Positions 46,886 through 59,900 of a stretch of 64,000 nucleotides of DNA are shown here, one piece after another. The stretch is from Dirofilaria immitis. Lineage: Eukaryota > Nematoda > Chromadorea > Rhabditida > Onchocercidae. The stretch lies in the NCBI GenBank assembly GCA_024305405.1, contig JAKNDB010000110.1, positions 3,720,001 to 3,784,000 on the forward strand, in the 5' to 3' direction. The first letter of the stretch is position 1; each line of letters starts with the position of its first letter. Both the position numbers and the translations under genes were made by a program. The notes under the pieces were generated by a model. That model was not told the origin of the DNA. It did no database searches and saw nothing but the letters and a program-made list of their open reading frames with translations.

Positions 46886-49800
46886 CTGCAAATTGACGTC
46901 AGTTTTTATATTAAGAAAAATTCAACAAAATTTTTTTCGACGCTCAAAATTTCAAATTTTACGTTTCTTAGAATTTTATCTCCATACCTTATAATAAAAA
47001 GCAATTTCGACTGTATATTCAAAATTTTTCTTACCAGAGCTCCATGGTCTGGGCGAATAAGAATTGTGTAAATACCAGATCTTTCGAAATTACAAATAGC
47101 GTGGGTACGATTAAGTCCCACAAGTGCTGTCCTTTGTGCAGACCATTCCAGGAATATATTTGGTACCATTTCTATATTTCCATCTGTCCAACCCTTAGTG
47201 CTGGACATTTTATCATTTTTTGTTGGATTTTCGACAATCACGCATTCTGGATATTTCCAAGTTTCTTCACTAACAGGGAATAATATTTGAATCGGACAGG
47301 TAACATTGCAGTAAACGGCAACGATTGGTGCTTTGCAGTGGAAACGGTCTATATTGTTAAATATACTGTAAAATATAACTTTTCTCGGATAAGCTATTCT
47401 ATCCTCACATAGAAGCTTCATCTGTACACTACGAAAATTTTCCGCTCGTTCGTCCACAAAATTCTTGAACTTTGGCAATATTTGATTTCCATCAATTGGT
47501 ATTTCATCTAATGCGAATACTGCAATTTGTCAAGTTAAGTCACATAAGTTCAATCTTTTTCAAAATCATTTTATCTCGAAGAAAATGTGTGACCTATCGA
47601 AATTTAATTAAAATGAGAGAAGTCGATTTTAATGAGTCTATTGCAATTAGTGTATCATATTTTGTAGACAACTCAAATTATGTGCATATTTCAGTACATA
47701 TATTAGTATTTAGATCAATGGAAGAGCTAAATTTAGCATATTTCCGAACGATATTACTAAATTAAATCTCTGGCATGACCAAGCAGATAAAATGATTTCG
47801 TTTAACTTGACTATTCTTAATTTAAAATTACTTTAATATGAAAACTGAAGTAAAAATTGTAAAAAAGTGACCCATATTTTGTCCGTAGAATATAAATGGC
47901 TTGAGATAGGAATGAATTTGATGGACGTTCGCTACATGAATACCGTAATTATTGAATAGATGAATTAATTGCGCATTATTTGGATAATCTTTTATGTTCA
48001 ATAAACTGTCGGCCACTTTCAACAAACGATTGGTATATTCCGCTGACCTATGAATAATATTGATAGAAGGAAACGATTTGTTTCATTTTATATCGTACTT
48101 TCCCAAGATTTAGACTTAAAGTTTTGAAATTTCTTTACAAACTATAAAAGTTTTATTTAAAATTTTCGGCGTAAGATACAAACTTTAAATGACTATTCGG
48201 CGGGTCATTTCCATTAAGTTCGTCTCTGATCAATTGTATCACGGCTTTTCTCGCAATAGCAACATTAACACCTTTCAAATGTGGCACGCTACTCGTTGCA
48301 TTTGATAAACTATGTGCAAGCTTCATCCGATCAGTTAAATCTAACTAAAAATTACAATTTTCGTTTTTGAAATAAGAACCTTTTTGTATATCTATGAAAA
48401 CAACTTATCTGGGAAACAAAATTCAAAGAAGAAATGCCTCCGGTAAAAATTCAGTATTATTAAAATCAATTACAAAGATATGAGACATTTCGAGAAGTAA
48501 TACTATAACTATCCAATGATACAATTGTTTTACCTTAGTTAAGGTAGGAAGAGTACAATTATAGCTGTTGATCTGATCCCAATAGGCACTTCTCAGACAT
48601 TTCCGTAGAACTAAACCCACTTCTCCATTTGGACAACTCTTAAAGTAAAACAGATCATACAATGAATATTATACAAAAAAAATGATTATAGTACTTTAGT
48701 ATAGTATGAATAATATGAAGGAATTGAAATGGTACTTATAAATTTATAATTATCAGAAAAGCTAATTAATAACGTAGTTTTTGGATAACTATATTTTTCA
48801 CGATTGTAAGCTTGTCCAATACTTTACTTCATTCTAAATATTTGAAAAATAACAATAATTTTAGAAAAAGGCATTACCTGTCTTGCAGTTGCTCCAACAA
48901 TTGTCGTTGGCCATTGGATACCATATTCAATATTTGATGGACATCTATTCTTAATTTTAAAGCATTTTAAAGTTTTTCGATCTAAAACTTGGTCTGAACC
49001 AGGACATCGATCACACCGACGACCAACAGCCTCACCGATACATAGACATTGGCCTTTAGAAGTACAAGTTAAGTCGAAGGAACCATAACCACATTCACAT
49101 GATACACATTCATCTCCCGAATAATAGGCGCCATTCTATAAATCAAAAGCTATAATGAAACAAATAATATCGAATTGCGAGAATTCATAATTCTGGTTAT
49201 TTTCTCTAGATAATAAGATACCTTGCAATAGCATTCGCCCGTTTTAGTATTACATTGTTTCAAGAAACCCTTTCTGGTATCACAGGAACACTGTTTACAT
49301 TTCGGGAAAGTACCATACCATCCTTTTGGACATATTTGAAGCGCTGTTTTGCGATCACAATTTCGCCCACTTAATTCTCCATTGCACGTGCATTCGTATC
49401 CTAAAACCGATGATTTTCAGATTTCTGAAATTAATAAAAAGAATGGATAAAGTTGAAATTATATGAAGACTTTAAAATTATAATAAAATTCTAGAGAAGT
49501 TCGAATTTGAAGTGAAGATATAGAATAGGATAAAATATAACTAATCTTGCGAAGTATTTTTGTGTGGCATATCCCTTTTTCACCACATAAATTGGGTAAT
49601 GAGCAAATATTAACACATCCGTCACCAATGAAACCTGAAAAATTTCTCAATGATATCACTATTTTTGACTATATCTTAATATTCTTTGAAAGCAATTCGA
49701 AGATTTCGTCGAATTTGTATCATGCTATAACTTGCATCATGCAATCATAATAAATACCCGGATTGCATTTGCAGCGATGTCGATCCCATTCTCGAATGCA

Positions 49801-52800
49801 TATGCTGTTAGGAGGACAGGCTTTTGGTGAATTGCATCCATTTGGTACCTGAATTTAAAAAATGCCAATACTAGTTTATAGCAAGGAAAAAGAATTTCAG
49901 AACATTAGTTCCTCGAAAATATAAAATTTTAAAAACTAAGCTTCTCTTAACAATCAGGAAAATTGGAATAAACAGAAATAACAATTATAATCAATTGAAT
50001 AAAGAAAAGTTATTATTGATATATTTTTTAGATCCTGCACAACTTATTGCATATGTATAAGAAATGTTTAATGTATACTTGACAACCAGGTTTCGTCATC
50101 ATATTTTCATCTAATTTCAATCGTAAATTATTGATTTTAACGTTTCGAAGACATCCTTCAAATCGCTGTGGATAACTGGTTGATGGAGCCAATCCCGAAT
50201 AAATTTTACGTATGTCACGATACAAACCATCATTTTGCATTGCAATACGCTGAAATTTGAAGTGATTGAATGAAATTAAAACCAGGTTCGTCAAGTTTCA
50301 ATTTTAGACTCAAAAGAAATACGGTGAAATGAGTGTTAATTTTGAGCAAACAGTAAAATCAGCATTTTAAATCTCTTGTTTTAAATTAAGCTCTTAAAAC
50401 TTACAAATTTGTTTTTGAAATGCAAATTTTTATTTTCTCAAAAATTTGTCGACGAAATTTGATGAATAACAACAAAAAGCAAACCTTTCTGTATAAGTGA
50501 TCGATAACAATCAGTGTAGCATAATTCTCTATAATAATTGATAAGCTTTTCAAATTGCCATCAGCAAAATTTGGAAATGATAAAAATGTTGTTCGAGGCC
50601 AATGCTTATCAGTCCTTTACCATGACTTACCTTCAAATCCAAAAAGAATTAATATTATAAATTTTAAGTCTTCAACTTTTTACTCATAATATTTACTTTT
50701 AACACGAAAAAGATTAATCTCGAAATTTCCTGCCTTATAATTTTAAGTTTAAAAATTTTTGATATAAAGAAGTAATTTTAGAATTGTCAATCAATACATT
50801 AAACAAATGACGAAAATAAATCTTGAGGAAAATAAATAATAAAAAAGCATACCGAGAAAATAATGAATTGTGATCGCTTGGAAAATTCAGTTGCGATAAT
50901 TTGTGTTTCACGTGAACGCGTACGAAATTCAAATGACAAATTGTGGAATTTCATATTATCTGGTATGTTCCAGAAAACGAATGATTCTTCGTCATACAGT
51001 GAAACAAATGAATCCTCTAAAGTAATAGATTATAGTGATTCAAATGGGTAAAAGAAAGATTATGAAAATCATAATAAAATTGTTAGGCCCAACTTAATGC
51101 TACATATGTGATGATTATATGTATATATAATCGAATTTGAATAATATCAAAAGTATTGCATTGAATATTAGAATGATAATTAGAGTGATTCCTTGGAAAT
51201 TCAATTTTAAAATTAAAGTAAATTACTCATTTTATTGATTGTAAAATTCCTACCTTCATCGTTACATGCTCCCTTAGTATGTGCGATCTGCTTGCAACGG
51301 CAATGATATCCATCCCATGCTGGCTCACAAATTGCAGTATGATGACATGGATTATTGAGGCACTCATTTCTTTTCTGTTTACAACCATATTCTATATTTC
51401 CAACTTTTTCAAACTCCTCAAATTTTGAAAAATCTACAAGTGTCCCATCAAAGGTTAAATTTGAGATGCATCCGATAAATGGTTCTTGAATTCTTGCTGA
51501 ACTATATTTATCACCATCGATTCCATTGATATAATTCTGTTCAGCAATAGTTACTGATCGACCACCAAGATTTATAGCACCAGGAAGATCGAAAAATCGA
51601 TAACAGCTTACCGCTGGATCTTCACATCTGTAAAAGACTAATTATATTTATTGAGAAAATTTGTTTAACATATGACATGAAAAATATAAATTATTTAACA
51701 ACCTAAGCACAGAGTGATATTTCAGTATCATGAATATTTCGTAACATAATTTTTACTTTCTTTATTTTCCTATTAGCAAGAAATTGAATAAAACATTTAT
51801 TCGTCATCCCGAGTTTTCCTGAATAAAACATTCGTCTGTCATTCCGAGTTTTTCATAATGATATTTAGCGAGATCTTTTACTTTAACTAACGGACTTTTA
51901 GGTAATTTTGCGATAACCTCAGCAGCACATCTCTGATAACCGGTAATATTGCTATACTTCATGGCAATATAAGAATCACAGTCGTCCAGTGATATAATCA
52001 ATTTCTGAAACCGTTGTAATACAAAGGGTAAAATAAAAGATTTGTATTTTATCTGATTTTCTTCTCTGAAAAACTTGAAAACTTTCCAGAAATTGGTAAT
52101 ATTGAAAGACCAAGAACTGATTATTTTCTTATAACTGACATTATCATAGTAATCAAGTGTTATTTGATGCCATTTTCCATCGCTTACTCGGTTTTCTGGC
52201 CAATCATCCATTGCAACCTGGAAGAATTGTAGACTAGATTTAGTCTATTTCTGATTAATAGATGTCGAACAAAAAATAATTTTTATTGTTAGCAACAAAA
52301 AAGTATACGATAAAATTAAGGGTGTTAATTCTAAAAAAAAAAAAGAAAATCATATTTCGAATATAATGATACAGAGAGAGGAGAACTACCTCATAGATAT
52401 CATGACCGAGGGAAAATCGTCCTCGAACAAGGGCATCCTCGAGTGACACTTCCAGAAAATCCGATGATAAATTTCCCACAAAAAGCAATACACCATTTGA
52501 TGCCACTGTTGCTATGCTAAATAAAATTATTTTTTCAAATCTTACATTAAGAAGACAGAAGAGAGGAAAAAGAATTTCTCTTCTTTGTGTTATAATATTT
52601 CCATAGCATCGAATTATGATTCCACATCATGATGGAAACTTGAAACAGAAGAGCTCTTAAAATTAAAAAAAAAAAAAAAAAAAAAACAAACCTAAACTTC
52701 AATTCCCATTGCATCCGAGTAATTTGTAGAGGTAATACGATGTAACCGCCATCTTCTCCAAATGAGACCGAACGTAATCTACACTGCGAATCCGTATCAT

Positions 52801-53613
52801 GGGAATGCCAACGACACTGTATACATTTCGCTGTTCTATTCACTAGTTTGCAGATAGAATCCGAGAAACATGAATCCGGCAAGCAATTATCCATGTAAAT
52901 TGATTTTTCGCAATTTTTTCCTGGAAAATTTATTTATTGTTGAATATAATTTCACTATTAAATGGTTGAATTTTTCGAGAATTCTCGAATAGTTTAAAAT
53001 TTTTGAAAATAAAATTGATGTTTTATTTTCAAAATGAATTTTTTTCTTTTTGCTATTATGATTTATATTTAATGGTAAATTATATTTAATTCATTGCTCA
53101 ATACATTGTTTGTTATTTATTTTTTTGCTTCCTTGAAAATAATTATAAAAATTTGGATGAGAAAGAAATCCCCATTGAGTTAGTTAGTCCATTAGCAGGC
53201 AAATTTCATATAATTACTTATTCTTTCATTAATTTATAATTATTCATAGCCTTTTTATTTACACGATAGAATTCATTGCGTCTGCATTCTCTTTATCACT
53301 TAAATTTATCTGTTATGATTTTTTTTTTTTTTTTTTTATGAAATTTTATTAAAGCTTTCTTAGTCTCTAATATCAATTACAGACAAAATTATTGAGTCAT
53401 AGACGATCCCTAGGGAGAATGAAATGAAGTGCATTAATGTTATATGAACATTTGCATATAGGCTTATTAGATTGTTGTTCGAAAAGGAAGGAATGGATAA
53501 GAGAAATGAAAGCTATGGATAAGATGTGAATGGATACATTAGGGGACAGGAAGCATTTTGTGAATGATAATTATTCAGCACCAAGACCGGTCACACCGTC
53601 ATTAAAAGGCTTT

Positions 53614-53658
<45 letters not shown>

Positions 53659-53865
53659 AACTAGCTACAATGCTGGAAAGGGTCATCGAATGAAGGAAGG
53701 AAGGAAGGAAGGAAAGAAGGCTCAAGTATCTATCTATCTATCTATTCATATCGCTCAATGTGTTATTAATTATTACATGTGCTTCTTAACTCATTCAAAG
53801 AATTTTTTCCTTCTGATTAGAAATCATACGGTACAATTCATTCGTTCATTCCTATCCAAAGTTTA

Positions 53866-53897
<32 letters not shown>

Positions 53898-53950
53898 CAT
53901 TATTGTTATTATAACTATTGTTATTATTATCATTACTATTATTATTATTA

Positions 53951-53988
<38 letters not shown>

Positions 53989-56900
53989 GCTAAAAGCTTA
54001 TGGGCTAATTTATTTATGGACTAATTTGAAATTGCAATAATTTATTGCAAGCCTGAATTCTTCTCCAAGAATTGATTATTAATTCAACAAATGTAATCAT
54101 ATATTTTAAAATTGTTTTTTTTTTAAAAAATCTCATGTATGCTATTAATTTTCCCACTCTAATCTCTCCTGTTTCCTCTTTCTTTCTTCATCTTTTAAGC
54201 TTATTAAATGATTCAAAATATTCTATGATATATGAAAATTTTTATTACAAATTATTTAACAGAAGAATTTAAAGAAAAGATTCTTCTGTTAAAAGATATT
54301 TGATTGGTAATAAAATTTATTATAATTATTATCAATTAGTAAATGAATAGTATATAAAAATTATCAAAACAAATCTATTTGTTTAACCAAAATTGTAAAT
54401 TTTTATTTATTTGAATTTTGCAATAACAAATATTCCTCGTTTGAAGGTAATAAAATAATTAATATTATTCTATTTATAAATAATTTATTTAAACAGACAA
54501 TTTATGTAATTTAATTATAAATGACCTATCCAATCTGGTGGACAATCGCAGCGATATCCATTTTCTAGCGGTATACAAGTACCCTGATGTTGGCATGGTA
54601 ACGTGAAACACATATCCAGACGATAGTTACAAGACTGTTCAATACCATCGCCACCTATAAAGATTTACTAAATACTCATTCTCAGTTTTAATTTTAAAAG
54701 TAAAAAAGGTGATGACATGTGAAATCTTTGCATGTAAAATCTCAGTTCTTTAATTGACAGAAACCGAAATGTTGTTTTGAGAATTGAAAGCCGATAGAAT
54801 TGTTGGATGTTGACTTATCAGAAATAGGGCAGAATTTGAAATGAAGTATTCGTTCAACTAATTTTTCAAAAATTTTATAGTTCTCGATAAGAAATATTTA
54901 TGGAATTCGAAGCTTATATTATATGAGACAGTTGAAATTTATATGATAATATATCATAGGTAGTCTAAGAAAGCCTTTGCATAGTCATTCTAATTTGATT
55001 TCAGCTTTTACATGATAGTTTATAGGTCAACATTTACTTGTCATTTCAATGTCCTCTTTAATTAAAAAGTTACCGCTGTCTCTCATAAACTTCCCATTCT
55101 CTCTTTCTCATCATAATTATATTATATATTTCAATTTGGAATTGACAAGTCCGTGATGAAATATGCAATTGGGATGAATAATGTGCCACGTCGTATACGG
55201 GCATGGGCATTACTGATCCATGTAACAATAGTTACACGGCGAATATTTCAACGCTTTTTCCTAACTTGTGAATAACTGCCTGCTGAAATCAATCATCCTG
55301 CTTATTTAGAGACCATTAATGAATGCTTAATGGGATAGAAGTCAGTGTCCAATACCAACATTAAACGGGCCACGGGTGGCAGTAAGTCGCTAGGCTAATT
55401 ATTTCAATTTGACGCATTCAAGCGAAAAGATGACGAGTGTTGCAGACAGTTGTATATAATATCATATAATATAATATAAAATATTGAAATACACATATAA
55501 AAATATTCTCATGGAAGCAGAAAGATATACATGCAATTAAATTACTCAATTATTAACGATTTATTGACAATAGGATGTGTTTCATTGGACTTTCTACACC
55601 TTGAAATGTTTAATGGCGAAATAGGTTTTGACCTTTAGCCTACCTTTCCTCGAAATCTCTCATTCCTACTATTAAATGGAATATAATGTAAAACGAAATA
55701 AAGCACTCACTATAATATTGTATTTTCGTAAAAGATTTCATTCAGAAAGTAACAAATGTTAAATGAAACATAAAATGGATGAAATTTCAGAAATTCGATC
55801 GGCAATCTATTCTTTCTTATTAAATATTTCATCCATAACTATCATAAAATAATTACGAATAAAAGCTTGTTTTTTTTTTTTTTTTTAATTCCGCACTATA
55901 TAAAATAAAATTAAGTTAAAACAAACTTGCAAATCCGGCTGAACATTCACATTGAAAGGAATTGACAGTGTCCAAAGAATGCATCAAGAAACTATCCGTT
56001 TTAAAATTCTACAATTCAACTTTAAATTAATTTTAAAACTTAACCTTTAAAATTAATAGTTTTTATCGCGCTTCGTAACCATTTTATGAGCAGCAAAAGA
56101 TAAAATTTTTCTTCATTCAATTAAACAAAATAACAGATGAATTTCCTGTTTTGTTATTCAATTATTTATTTTAGAACAGTGAGATTTCTCACTTGATCTT
56201 CATGTAACAGATGGGTGTAAAGAGAAATATTCCAAAAGTTAACATATCATGAATAAAGCCATATCATAATTTTGAATATCGACTGAGCGACATTTCCAAC
56301 AGACTTCAAGACTTCAAAATACTCAATTCACCTGTGTGGTTTTGACATATTTCTGAGTATTTCTACATTGTTGAAAATATGGACAAGGCTCGTTAGAACA
56401 TGTAGCATCTTTGTGTATCATTAATCTCATCCCAATTATGTCACTTAGCTTGGCAAGTCCATTTCTAATTAATCCTTCTACACGTTCTGATCTAAATCCA
56501 CAAATTTTTAATGTTCGATTACTTATTCTCCTATTTTGAAAATGGAAAAGAAATATCCTGGTTATATTATATATTGTTATCGTATTTCAGTCTAAATATT
56601 TTTGCAAGAAATGTTTCTACACACGCATTTCAATCATTATACATTCATGCATTTTAAATTATTTTAAATTTTTTTAACAAAAATCGATTTTCAGCTTTTC
56701 ATGAAGTTTAAATAGTTCGAGATTTAAAAATACTTTTGGAACGCATATATGGCATATTAAAGTATTTTTTTCTAATAACTTAATTTTATTAATCAACAAA
56801 CGCATGTATGCAAATTCACCTAATAAAATTATCTTTTTACTTACCTTTGAATAGTATGGGCATGATGAACAACAAATGATACATTTGTATATTTATTGCG

Positions 56901-59900
56901 TGTTTGAACACTAAATACCCAAATATCATCGCTATGCCAATCATCCAAAAGTGATATGGCACTTGTAAATCGTTCAAAAACACCATTATCCAATAATTCT
57001 TCATAATGAATATCAAGAAATCCAAGAGTAACCGTATCACGAATAATAGTATCGTCTACAGGTATATAAATGAACCGACAATTTGCACATACGTTATTCG
57101 GACCATCTGAAATGTATTCTTGGTTAAGTTTCCTTTAAACTTCCATCTCATCATCATTCTAAGGTAATACTTCTCGTCTTATTTAAATAAAATTTAATCA
57201 AGACCTGATAGATTATTCTTACCAGAAACACAGATCTTGTAAATAACATTTATATATCGTTCCCAAACATTCATCACCGTAATGGAGCCTTTGTATTGAT
57301 CCACCATTAAAATATCATTTATTTCAATGCTGTACTCAAGGTTGCATTATGGTCTGGATCACTAAATTTTGGAACTTGAAATTTTAAAACTAAGTTTCCA
57401 ATATGCACTTATCTTTTGCAAAATTTATAATGCCGGCGCTTCTGTATGTTTTAAATTAATGATACTAATATTAAAAAAAAAAAACCAGATTTTTTTTTCA
57501 ATTCAAGAAAAAACTTGAAGAAATCGAAATTCTAAAACGAATTTGAAAGTTAACCAGTAAATATAATTTATGGAAAACAAACAAAGCTGGAACATATCCT
57601 ATCTCTCGTTCTATAGATTCATCAATATGATTTGCATAAAGAATTGTGAAGTCACGAAGTTGAGGTCTGTTATCGTTAACATCGCTAACATGAACATAGA
57701 CTGGTACGATAGAACTTAGTTGGCCACTAAAATCATTTTATTGTGCATAATATTAAAAAAATGTATGCAAAAGTTTGACAAGGAACCTATTAAAATGAAA
57801 ATTAATAACCTGCTTGCTTGAATTTCAAGAATAAAATGATTCTTTTTGCTTCATAATCAAAAATTGCTCGTGAAAGTATATGTACTACACCATTTTGACT
57901 TAAATCCTGCAATTTTATGCTAGAAATTCATTGTGAATACATTGCTTTAATTGAATTTTATAGATTTTTTGCTAAATGTCATAAGGTTATAAGATTAATG
58001 GATATCACTCACTGATTTATTTTTAATTCTATCATTTTTCTCCACTCATTTTCTAATTGACTACCAATTTTTTCTACGACAACCAATTTTAATTAATATT
58101 TGAAGCATATATTATAATATGATCATGAAAATTAAATGAGCCCATGCCGTTTCAATGTCGAAAAGTTTCGCATCAATGCCACCAAATATTCGAAATTGTA
58201 TCAGCGCGTTATCACCTTCATCTTGGTCACGAGCGATAATAGTGCCAATTGTGGTACCTATCGGGCTATTTTCCGTGATCCATAAATCATATCGTGATGA
58301 TTCAAATTCTGGTGCATAGTCGTTCACATCAGTGATAATTACTGATACGGTAGAGAAAGATGATAATGGTGGATTACCGCGATCTTGCGCTTTCACTGTT
58401 AATTGATATCTAGAAAAATTAGATTTATCAGGTAATTAAGAGAAGAATTGTTACTATTTTTAATAATAATGATTTTTGTTGTATAGATAAGATAGATTTA
58501 AGTTTACTAAATGATTAGAAATTTTATTTTATTTTGATTTTCTTTTTTTTTTTCAAAGAAATAGTATATGATACGTTTCTAAAATAGCATAACTAACTTG
58601 GCAATCGTTTCACGATCCAATTTACTTACTACTCGTAATGTTCCGGATGATCTATCCAATTTAAATGTATCACTCTTTTCATTATCTTCAATCAGATAGT
58701 AGTCAATAATTGCATTATCACCCTCATCTATATCAATAGCTGACACTTGTGCGAATGATGTTCCAGTAGGTGTATCTTCTGCTATTGCAACCGTGTAATT
58801 TTCAGATATAAATTCCGGAGCATTATCGTTTACTAGAAATAATGAGATTTCGGTAGAAAATTCTTATCCTCGAAAAACGGAAATTTGGAAACTTATTAAA
58901 AACATCTTTATGTAGGAAGATTTATAGATTTTGTAAAAAGAATTGTAGAAAACCTGATTTACAAAATTCTGGGAGCAAAATTAATTTGGAAGATTTTAAG
59001 TTGTCATATATTTTAACCTAGTAAACAACTTAATTAGATAAGGAATTTCTGTGACATTTGCTTATACTTATGATTCCACATAATTATTAAATTGTTCTAA
59101 ATTTTTAATTTTTTAATTCTTATTTTATCGTGCAAGAATTAATGAGGCATTCCATCTATACAAAAGTATCCTCAAGTTCTATGCGAAGTCTTTAATTTTT
59201 TAATGTTAATCTTTATAGCCAAAAGTTTATCGTAATTAAATTCCGAACTTTGTGATTCTATGTGTTTAGATCCCATATTTTTCCTGACTTAAACATTCTA
59301 AATTAAAATGCAACCCGATATAATATTATTGTTTTGAAAGTCTAAATCAATCATTAAACTTATACTCAAATAATGTTTTTCTTTCTTTTTTCCTCCTACA
59401 ACGTTATCAAATTTTATTCCCATGTTTATTTATGAATTTTGATAAAAAAAAAAAAGAACAATTAGTGATAATTTATTTCAATCCTTTAATTTATCAAATC
59501 GATTATTTTTGATGAAACTATGAGAGACATTTTTTCGTTCATTTTTCATTTCAGATTATTGTTGAGGTATGATGAAGCAGTTGAAGGATATTTGAAGGCA
59601 ATCAAATTAAGCAATAATTAACAATGTGCCAAGAGATTGCAATAACTACAGTAAACATTTCAGAGCAATATTGGTAACAATCATTGGTCACATTCAATAT
59701 CTTTCATTTTGTTAGATTAATTAAGGCAAGAAGACGAATTGAAAAGATGGAAGCACACACATGTAGAGGAAGAAAGTATTTTACGACTCATTGATCTTTG
59801 TACGAGACATAGACGGATTTTAGATGAAGCTACTTACTTTTGCAATTCAATAGATGGAGAAGAAATCCGTGAATTGTCATTTCAGCATGTATACGATTGA

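Larger units (their letters stand above)
49222..54654 (-). other. fmi-1: fmi-1: EGF and laminin-G modules
   Basis: From N- to C-terminal end: EGF at 54654-54526 ([19 protein letters not shown]) and EGF at 52920-52692 ([14 protein letters not shown]). LamG1 covers 52691-51804 ([26 protein letters not shown]) and its end at 51627 ([23 protein letters not shown]). EGF follows at 51254 ([12 protein letters not shown]). LamG2 spans 51016-50079 ([26 protein letters not shown]), then EGFs at 49848-49758 and 49634-49542 and a laminin-EGF start at 49400-49222. The middle of LamG2 (about 50480-50640) and the 3' part of LamG1 could not be joined with certainty. Confidence 0.75.
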
